A stretch of 12,259 bases of DNA, taken from the NCBI GenBank assembly GCA_017652345.1, contig JAGCBE010000263.1, forward strand, positions 1-12,259. Reading direction: 5' to 3'. The position numbers and the translations under genes are program-made. Positions 6,395-12,259 of the stretch are shown piece by piece. Position 1 is the stretch's first letter, and each line of letters opens with the position of its first letter. The notes beneath the pieces are model-generated. The model saw only the letters and a list, made by a program, of their open reading frames with translations. It did not search any database and was not told where the DNA came from. This stretch comes from Methanobrevibacter sp. Its GTDB lineage: Archaea; Methanobacteriota; Methanobacteria; Methanobacteriales; Methanobacteriaceae.

Positions 6395-7396
6395 ATGGCG
6401 AATGATATTGATATTTTTAGCCTTGAACCATCTAAAATTTCGCGTGATTTAAAGGGAAAATATCTATTACTATATGGCGCGCCTAAAGTTGGTAAAACTT
6501 CTTTTGCAGTTCAGGCTCCACGAGCACTTATTTGTGCTTTTGAAATGGGTACTAATGCGTTAGCGGGCACGCGGTTTGTTCCAATGCTTAAATGGACTGA
6601 TTTTAAAAAGGTTGTATCGCAATTACGCAAGCCTCAAGCGCGTGAAATGTATGACACTATTGTTATTGATACTGTCTCTATTGCATTTGACCTATGTAAT
6701 AAGTATATATGTCAGCGTGAAGGTGTAGATTCAATTCGTGATGTTGCGTGGGGTCAAGGGTGGGGCATGTTAAAGCAAGAATTTCAAGAAGCATTTCGTG
6801 AAATTACAATGTTGGGTTTTGGATTAATTTTTATTGCTCACGCAAAAGAAAAGCCTACTGAAGCCAGAGATAGCGAAGGTAATTCTATTTCTGCTATGGC
6901 ACCAGATTTAACATCTTCTGCTTATACCATTGTTAATTCTATTGTAGATTTAATTGGTTACATTTCTGTAGAATATGATACGAATGGCGGTAGTGAACGA
7001 TATTTATATACTCGTCAAACGCCAACAATTTTTGCTGGCTCACGCTATAAGTATTTGGCGCCCAAAATTAAATTTGGTTATCAAGAACTTGTAGATGCTA
7101 TTGGTGATGCTATTGAGCAATCTGTTTCTAAAGATGGAGCAGAAGTTACTGATCATACTGTAATTAATCAAGTAAAGTCTCGTCCTTTTGCTGAAATTAT
7201 GGAAGAAGCTAAAAATATTTGGGGTAAATACCTTGATGTTGCTTCTACAGAAGAAGAAAAAGATCAACACCTTAATGTTATGCGAGATATTATTCGGCGA
7301 GTATTTGGTTCTGAAGATTTTAAACTTAGTACGGCGGTTCCTTCTCAAGCAGATTTAGTGGAATTGTTTGTTGATGAAGTTAAAGATCTTATGTAA
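6395..7396 (+). CDS. Sak4/RecA-like phage ATPase (AAA_24-type)
   Basis: This 333-aa P-loop protein starts at ATG after a strong AAAGGAGGG. Walker A is GAPKVGKT at residues 28-35, Walker B is TIVID ending at D92, and IFIAHAKEK at 145-153 is the RecA-core segment ahead of loop 2, with His149 as the probable sensor. This compact RecA/RadA core without an N-terminal domain is typical of phage AAA_24 proteins, several of which (Sak4) act as ATP-dependent single-strand annealing recombinases working with a phage SSB. The SSB-like gene immediately upstream supports that reading. The C-terminal ~110 residues beyond the core are charged and not recognised. An alternative is a generic phage nucleotide-binding protein without recombinase activity. 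The Walker A codons fall in a GGCGCGCC octamer at 6476-6483. Confidence 0.82.
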   Translation: MANDIDIFSLEPSKISRDLKGKYLLLYGAPKVGKTSFAVQAPRALICAFEMGTNALAGTRFVPMLKWTDFKKVVSQLRKPQAREMYDTIVIDTVSIAFDLCNKYICQREGVDSIRDVAWGQGWGMLKQEFQEAFREITMLGFGLIFIAHAKEKPTEARDSEGNSISAMAPDLTSSAYTIVNSIVDLIGYISVEYDTNGGSERYLYTRQTPTIFAGSRYKYLAPKIKFGYQELVDAIGDAIEQSVSKDGAEVTDHTVINQVKSRPFAEIMEEAKNIWGKYLDVASTEEEKDQHLNVMRDIIRRVFGSEDFKLSTAVPSQADLVELFVDEVKDLM

Positions 7397-7410
7397 TTTA
7401 ATATAAATTA

Positions 7411-7433
7411 AAGACCTGAATAGGTCTTTTTTT
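7411..7433 (+). terminator. Rho-independent terminator after the Sak4-like gene
   Basis: AAGACCT (7411-7417) pairs with AGGTCTT (7422-7428) around loop GAAT, and a seven-T run covers 7427-7433. The next -35 box starts at 7435, leaving one base between the terminator and the promoter. Confidence 0.88.
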
Positions 7434-7434
7434 A

Positions 7435-7463
7435 TTGACATTTTCTTAAAATTATGCTATACT
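7435..7463 (+). promoter_or_regulatory. Sigma-A-type promoter for the helicase-primase-RecJ unit
   Basis: TTGACA (7435-7440) and TATACT (7458-7463) are 17 nt apart, with an extended -10 TG at 7455-7456. The leader to ATG 7494 is short, with AGGAAGTG as ribosome site. Confidence 0.82.
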
Positions 7464-7493
7464 TATATTAGATTAAGTATAGGAAGTGATTAA

Positions 7494-7952
7494 ATGAAAT
7501 TAACTCATAAATGTTATGGATGTAAAGAAAGTTTTCGTAAAACAGATATGGTTGAAATTTTTTCTGCGTCAGGACAAACATCTCAATGGTATTGTCCAAA
7601 ATGTGCGAATGAAAAACATGCGCGAGAAGCTTTTTCAGATAAAGTATGCCAAATTTTTGGTATTAAATCTCCAGGGCCTCGTATTTGGACCGAACGTAAA
7701 AGATTACGAGATACATATGGATATACAGACAATACAATAATTGATTGTCTGGATTATATTTATACTGTTAAAAAAATGAAAAAATTATCAGAATCACTTG
7801 CTTTAATTAAACCTTCAATGATAGAAGAAATGATGAATTATAAGAAGCGAGAAGAATTTAATAATAATAAAATTATCGCGGCAATGAATACTGAGATGAA
7901 AGAATATGTAGTTCCTCTGCCAAAAGAAAAGAAAAAAAGAACGAAAAAATGA
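7494..7952 (+). CDS. Zinc-ribbon protein of unknown function, first gene of the replication operon
   Basis: This 152-aa protein begins with a zinc ribbon: C7-x2-C10 and C34-x2-C37. A conserved-looking segment follows (SDKVCQIFGIKSPGPRIWTE, then RLRDTYGYTDNTIIDCLDYI, about residues 48-90). The tail is basic, with repeated lysines (KEKKKRTKK). No enzyme motif is visible. Its place at the head of the helicase-primase operon fits a helicase loader, a primase accessory factor or a nucleic-acid-binding regulator, but this is inference from context. The reading frame ends at TGA 7950-7952 after a run of six A bases, where a second short frame begins in an ATGA overlap. The start is supported by AGGAAGTG upstream. 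Confidence 0.85.
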   Translation: MKLTHKCYGCKESFRKTDMVEIFSASGQTSQWYCPKCANEKHAREAFSDKVCQIFGIKSPGPRIWTERKRLRDTYGYTDNTIIDCLDYIYTVKKMKKLSESLALIKPSMIEEMMNYKKREEFNNNKIIAAMNTEMKEYVVPLPKEKKKRTKK

Positions 7953-7981
7953 ATCAAGATGATTATCTATTTGATGATTAA
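7949..7981 (+). CDS. Possible 10-codon mini-ORF bridging the zinc-ribbon and helicase genes
   Basis: ATG 7949 overlaps the preceding TGA as ATGA, and the frame reads MNQDDYLFDD before TAA at 7979-7981. It has no Shine-Dalgarno of its own, so it could be translated only by re-initiation or by a -1 shift on the A-run, which would give the zinc-ribbon protein an acidic tail. Its stop touches the helicase ribosome site (AAAGGTGG, 7980-7987). It may simply carry ribosomes to that site, or be chance. Confidence 0.25.
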   Translation: MNQDDYLFDD

Positions 7982-7996
7982 AGGTGGGAAACAGAA

Positions 7997-9610
7997 GTGG
8001 TTTTATCGGATAATGTAGCAACACGTCAAGTAATTGGGTGTTTAATGTTGAATCCGCTTCTATTTTTGGAATATCCTGATCTTTATTCAACTGATTTTGA
8101 CAATAAAGTTGCGCGAATTTGTTTTATAAATATTAAAAATTTATATGAGAATGGCGCAACGAAACTAACTCCAGTTGAGGTAGATCAGGAAATTAGTCAA
8201 TATAGTAATAGCGCAGCAATTTATAATTCTGGTAATGGTCTTGATTTATTAAAAGAATCATATGAATTTGCGACGCTTAGTAATTTTGAATTATATTATA
8301 ATCGTTTTAAAAAATATTCTTTGCTTCGAAAATTACATAAAAATGGATACGATATTAGTAAATATTATAAAGAAAATATAGAAATTGACGATCCAAAATT
8401 AGAAGCAGAGTTACAAAAGAATTTTGATGAAGCATCTCTTGAAGAGATTTTAAATAATGTAGAAGGTAATTTCAATTTAATTAGAGAAGAATTTTTACGT
8501 GGGAAAAATAGTCAAGGTAATCCCGCGGAAGGAATTTTTGAATTGATTGATGAATTACAAAAAGCACCTAATATGGGGCCAAGTATAGAAGGAAAAATAT
8601 TTAGTTCTGCTTGTAGAGGTGCTCGCGCGGGATGTTTTTATTTAAAATCATCCTCAAGTGGTAGTGGTAAGACTCGCACATCAGTATTTGATGCTTGTCA
8701 TATTGCTTATCCTGTAAGATGGTCACACGAAAAGCAATGTTTCATTAGAGAAATTACTAATGAAGGTGAAGAAGTTCAGCCTGAAAAAGTATTATTTATT
8801 GTAACTGAAATGGATAAAGAAGAACTTCAAACAATTATGTTAGCATATTTATCAGGTGTTAATGAATCACATATTTTAACTGGTAAATATGAAGAAGGTG
8901 AATTAAGTCGAGTTAAATACGCGGCAAAAATCATTAAAGAATATAAAAATTATTTTTTTATTGAAGAAATTAGTGAACCAGATTTAACTAATGTTGAAGC
9001 AACAATTAAGAAATATGCGACAATTAATGAAATACGATATATATTTTTTGATTATATACACTCTACGGCTAATATGATTAGTCAATTTGAGCGAAGTGGT
9101 ATCAACGAAGCTTCAATACTTATGATGATGGCTAATCAATTAAAGCAATTAGCTAAAGATTATAATATATTTATATCATCTGCTACTCAGGTTAATATGG
9201 GCGCGATGAGTGATGATGGTGAATTTAAAAATGAAACTAATATTCGTTCATCTAAAGCAGTAGCAGATAAAGCGGATGTTGGATGTGTAATGACAAAAAT
9301 TGGAGAAAAGACTTGGAATAGTTTAGTATCCACGTTACGCCCTGCAGTTAGAGATGGTCGTATTAACGCGCGATACTTAGAGGAAGAATATCGTCCGACT
9401 CATATCATTGATATTTATAAAATGCGTCGTGGTCGTTATAAAAATGTTCGTATTTGGACGCATTTGGATTTAGGCAATGGTTATAGAAATGATTTATTTA
9501 TGACAACAGCAGATAATTCACCGATCTCCAATCCGCCTGATTTATTTATGTCCGCGAAAGAAGAAGTAATAAGAAATTGGAAGGAAAGATTGTTAAATGG
9601 TCAACTTTAA
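7997..9610 (+). CDS. DnaB-type replicative DNA helicase
   Basis: This 537-aa protein starts with GTG, 9 nt after AAAGGTGG. The N-terminal ~115 residues (VATRQVIGCLMLNPLLFLE and onward) resemble the DnaB N-terminal domain that binds primase. A linker leads to a RecA-like motor: Walker A SSSSGSGKT at 218-226 with K225, VTEM with E271 as the expected catalytic glutamate (SLEM in DnaB), Walker B FFDYIH with D352, and SSATQVN at 394-400 with Q398, the motif H4 glutamine. RSSKAVADKADVG (about 418-430) matches the DnaB GS-x-I-x-x-x-AD region, and the C-terminal YKMRRGRYKN resembles KNRNGPTG, where an arginine finger is expected. It should form a hexamer that unwinds DNA at the phage fork with the overlapping primase. 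The length is slightly above DnaB, with insertions in the linker and between the Walker A and glutamate motifs. Confidence 0.93.
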   Translation: MVLSDNVATRQVIGCLMLNPLLFLEYPDLYSTDFDNKVARICFINIKNLYENGATKLTPVEVDQEISQYSNSAAIYNSGNGLDLLKESYEFATLSNFELYYNRFKKYSLLRKLHKNGYDISKYYKENIEIDDPKLEAELQKNFDEASLEEILNNVEGNFNLIREEFLRGKNSQGNPAEGIFELIDELQKAPNMGPSIEGKIFSSACRGARAGCFYLKSSSSGSGKTRTSVFDACHIAYPVRWSHEKQCFIREITNEGEEVQPEKVLFIVTEMDKEELQTIMLAYLSGVNESHILTGKYEEGELSRVKYAAKIIKEYKNYFFIEEISEPDLTNVEATIKKYATINEIRYIFFDYIHSTANMISQFERSGINEASILMMMANQLKQLAKDYNIFISSATQVNMGAMSDDGEFKNETNIRSSKAVADKADVGCVMTKIGEKTWNSLVSTLRPAVRDGRINARYLEEEYRPTHIIDIYKMRRGRYKNVRIWTHLDLGNGYRNDLFMTTADNSPISNPPDLFMSAKEEVIRNWKERLLNGQL

Positions 9611-10715
9611 TGAAGCTGATAAAGAAGCTTTTCTTGCTACTTTAAGTGTAAAAAATATAATTGATTCTATCACTCTTCAGGATGTAAAAGATTTTTTGGA
9701 AAGTTTAGGAGTAGACCAAATAGATGTAAATGAAGAAAAACAATACCTGATTTGTCCTACAATTTGTCATAATCCATTACATGAAGCAGAGTCAATGAAA
9801 TTATACTGGTATCAAAATAATAAAATTTTTAGATGCTATACAGAATGTAATGAAGCAATGTCAATTTTTGAACTTTATCGGCGCTATATGGAATTAAATG
9901 AATATCCTATTACGCTTGAGGAAGCAGAAAATTATGTTAAACAATTTTTAAAACATATTATTGTCGCGGCGAAACCCAATACAAAATTTGAAGAAGTCGT
10001 TCAAAAATATCAATATGACACACGCATTCCGATATTAGATGAATATCCTAAATCTGTACTAGATTGTTTTATAAAGTATTATCATCCAACATGGCTGAAA
10101 GATGGAATTACAACGCAAGCAATGGATAAATTTAATATTCGGTTTTCAATGAGTCAAAATAAAATTATAATTCCGCATTATGATATAAATGGGCGTTTGA
10201 TTGGTATTCGCGGGCGAGCCTTAGAGGAAAATGAGATAGAAGAATTCGGTAAATATCGACCAATACAAATTGGAAAGACTTTATACACATATCCTCTTCA
10301 ATTTAATTTATATGGTATATACGAACATCAGCGAGGTATTCGCGCGCGAAGAAGTGCGATTATAGCAGAAGCGGAGAAGAGTGTTATGTTAGATGATGTA
10401 TACTATGATGAATATAGTAATTGTGTAGCTTGCTGCGGCTCAACTTTTAATAAATATCATATTAGTTTACTTACGGATATTTTAGGAGCTAATGAAATTG
10501 TCATTGCTCTTGATAAAGAGTATAAAGATTGGCGCACTGAAAAAGCGCAAAAATATAGAAATAAAATTGAATCAATGTGTAGAAAATATAAACACAAAGC
10601 TTCATTTTCATATATATGGGATTTTGATAATGTATTAAATGAAAAAGATTCTCCCTTTGATAAAGGAATAGAAATTTTTAAATATTTGTATAAAACAAGA
10701 GTAAAGGTGAAGTAA
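9597..10715 (+). CDS. DnaG-type DNA primase, phage form
   Basis: This 372-aa protein starts at ATG, overlapping the helicase gene by 14 nt, with AAGGAAAG 8 nt upstream, so the two are translationally coupled. An N-terminal zinc-binding domain has C53, C57/H58, C80 and C84. The core follows with NKIIIPHYDINGRLIGIRGR at 188-207, matching the DnaG basic template-binding segment. The Toprim part has IIAEAEKSVML (255-265), with E258 as the expected catalytic acid, and IVIALDKEY (301-309), where the usual DxD appears as D306-K-E308. There is no C-terminal helicase-interaction domain, so it is much shorter than cellular DnaG (about 600 aa). It should lay down RNA primers at the fork together with the DnaB-type helicase. 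The gene ends directly against the next ATG. Confidence 0.88.
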   Translation: MVNFNEADKEAFLATLSVKNIIDSITLQDVKDFLESLGVDQIDVNEEKQYLICPTICHNPLHEAESMKLYWYQNNKIFRCYTECNEAMSIFELYRRYMELNEYPITLEEAENYVKQFLKHIIVAAKPNTKFEEVVQKYQYDTRIPILDEYPKSVLDCFIKYYHPTWLKDGITTQAMDKFNIRFSMSQNKIIIPHYDINGRLIGIRGRALEENEIEEFGKYRPIQIGKTLYTYPLQFNLYGIYEHQRGIRARRSAIIAEAEKSVMLDDVYYDEYSNCVACCGSTFNKYHISLLTDILGANEIVIALDKEYKDWRTEKAQKYRNKIESMCRKYKHKASFSYIWDFDNVLNEKDSPFDKGIEIFKYLYKTRVKVK

Positions 10716-12259
10716 ATGAATTATCGACTAAGAAATATTTATAGCCAGGAACCAAATGAAGCAATTACTGATATTCTTCATGATAGAGGAGTAAAAAATG
10801 TAAACGCTTTTATTAATCCAACTAAAGAAAGTGAAAATAATCCATATGATTTAAATAATATTAAGGAAGCGGCGGAAAGACTGCTATATCATTTACAGCA
10901 TGATAGCTATATATGTATTCTAACGGACGCCGACAACGATGGTTTTTGCTCCGCGGCAATGATGTGGAACTATATCAAAGCCATTTATCCTGATTCTAAG
11001 CTATATTTTACATTGCATGAAGGTAAAGCGCACGGTTTAAGTGATAAGATTGATTATTTTTTAGACGAAGCACATTTTGATTTAATTGTGATTCCAGACG
11101 CTGGAAGTTACGATATTAAATATTTCCATCAACTCAAACAAGTAAATACGGAAGTAATTTGTCTTGACCATCACCCAATGATGTATTATGAAGATGGCTC
11201 TCCAATGATTAACAATTGTTCTACTGCTATTGTAGTAAATAATCAATTATCAGAAAATTATCCAAATAAAGATTTCTGCGGTGCTGGTATTACATATAGA
11301 TTTTGTAATGTACTTGACGATTATTTACATATTAATTTAGCTCATAATTTTGTAGATCTCGCGGCGGTAGGTAATATAGGTGATGTAATGTTTCAGGGCG
11401 ACCCAGAAACTCGTTATGTTATTAAAGATGGGTTAGCAAACATTAAGAATGAAGGATTGGCCGCGATGATTGAGGCGCAAAGCTATTCATTAAAAGAACG
11501 AGCTACCTATCCATATTCACTTACTCCAATTGATGTAGCTTTTTATATTTGTCCTTTAATTAATGCTATTGTGCGTGTAGGAACAATACAAGAAAAAGAA
11601 TGCTTATTTTATGCTCTTACAGACCCATATAAAGAATTAAAAAGCACTAAACGTGGCGCTAAAGATGGAGATATTGAATTAGCAAAAGACCAAGCCGCGC
11701 GAATAGCTAAAAATGTAAAAGCGCGCCAAGACCGCATTAAAGAAAAGGCAATTAGTCTTGTTGATTTTAAGATTCAAAAAGAAGGATTGGATGAAAATAA
11801 TCTTATTATTGTAGAACTTGATGCTTCTGATGATATTCCAAACGAATTAACTGGATTAATTGCGCAGAATGTAGTAAGTAAATATAACAAGCCATGTTTT
11901 ATTGTTAGACGAGACAGCCATAATGTATTAAAAGGGTCATTGCGGAATAATGGTAACTTTCAAGATTTACCAGCATTACGCTCTGTTCTTGAGTCTACTG
12001 GATTATTTGAGTTGCTCGCAGGACATGAAAATGCCGCGGGTTTGGGTATCGCAGCTTTCCATATTCCATCTTTACTACAATTTATGAATACTAAATATTC
12101 CGCAGATTCATTTGCTAATTGTTATGTGGTAGATTATATATTAGACGCAAAAAATAATAATGAGCCACTACTTCATGCACTAGCAGAACATCAAGATTAT
12201 TATGGAAATGGTATTGATGAGCCACGATTTATTATAAAAAATATTTCATTAGCCAATAT
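10716..12259 (+). CDS. recJ: RecJ-like single-stranded DNA exonuclease (DHH family), 3' end outside window
   Basis: The frame is open from ATG 10716 to the window end (514 residues plus two bases) and starts on the base after the primase stop codon, with AAAGGTGA inside the primase gene. DHH-family motifs are present in order: DADNDG at 71-76, IPDAG with D128, LDHHP with D151-H152-H153, and VGNIGDVM with D223. These give a complete set of Mn2+/Mg2+ ligands. The DHHA1 domain follows, with AGHENAAGLG at 435-444 matching the GGHxxAAG substrate-binding motif, and the start of a probable OB-fold region is reached at the edge. Bacterial RecJ degrades ssDNA 5' to 3' in recombination and repair. In an operon with helicase and primase it may process 5' ends or primers during phage replication. 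The symbol rests on family resemblance. Confidence 0.92.
   Translation, partial: MNYRLRNIYSQEPNEAITDILHDRGVKNVNAFINPTKESENNPYDLNNIKEAAERLLYHLQHDSYICILTDADNDGFCSAAMMWNYIKAIYPDSKLYFTLHEGKAHGLSDKIDYFLDEAHFDLIVIPDAGSYDIKYFHQLKQVNTEVICLDHHPMMYYEDGSPMINNCSTAIVVNNQLSENYPNKDFCGAGITYRFCNVLDDYLHINLAHNFVDLAAVGNIGDVMFQGDPETRYVIKDGLANIKNEGLAAMIEAQSYSLKERATYPYSLTPIDVAFYICPLINAIVRVGTIQEKECLFYALTDPYKELKSTKRGAKDGDIELAKDQAARIAKNVKARQDRIKEKAISLVDFKIQKEGLDENNLIIVELDASDDIPNELTGLIAQNVVSKYNKPCFIVRRDSHNVLKGSLRNNGNFQDLPALRSVLESTGLFELLAGHENAAGLGIAAFHIPSLLQFMNTKYSADSFANCYVVDYILDAKNNNEPLLHALAEHQDYYGNGIDEPRFIIKNISLAN

Overview
The window is AT-rich and every gene lies on the + strand. Genes are tightly packed, intergenic gaps are short, and several promoters match TTGACA-17-TATAAT. 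Ribosome binding sites are AAAGGAGG-like, and TTG and GTG starts occur. The content is a DNA topology, replication and recombination module: both subunits of a type IIA topoisomerase, a two-domain ssDNA-binding-like protein, a Sak4/RecA-like ATPase, a DnaB-type helicase, a DnaG/Toprim primase and a RecJ-type nuclease. I read this as part of a large lytic-type phage genome infecting a Bacillota (low-GC Gram-positive) host. That assignment is an inference, because no structural or lysis gene is visible.

Layout. (1) 1-2074: 3' part of a GyrB/ParE-like gene, split by a group I intron at 529-1678 between the DAD and VDG codons of the catalytic Toprim motif. A LAGLIDADG homing endonuclease (823-1662) is carried in the P9 loop, and its ribosome binding site lies in a hairpin. 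(2) 2075-4907: a consensus promoter, then a GyrA/ParC-like subunit starting with TTG and a coupled 130-aa protein of unknown function. (3) 4911-5394: promoter, a winged-helix protein with an Ala/Lys-rich histone-H1-like tail, and a terminator. (4) 5398-7433: promoter, ssDNA-binding-like protein, an inverted repeat over its stop codon, Sak4-like ATPase, terminator. (5) 7435 to the end: promoter, zinc-ribbon protein, a possible 10-codon mini-ORF, DnaB-like helicase, DnaG-like primase (14-nt overlap) and RecJ-like nuclease (no gap), running off the window.

How the genes fit together. The topoisomerase would relieve or introduce supercoils ahead of a phage-encoded fork run by the helicase and primase. 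The SSB-like protein coats single strands. The Sak4-like protein would anneal or pair them, and RecJ would resect 5' ends. Each transcription unit begins with a near-consensus sigma-A promoter, so the host RNA polymerase alone could transcribe the module.

The most unusual signals are these. CGCG is strongly over-represented in the AT-rich phage genes and absent from the intron. Lysine codon choice switches to AAG in the winged-helix and SSB-like genes. The intron sits exactly in the topoisomerase metal-binding motif. All counts were made by eye.
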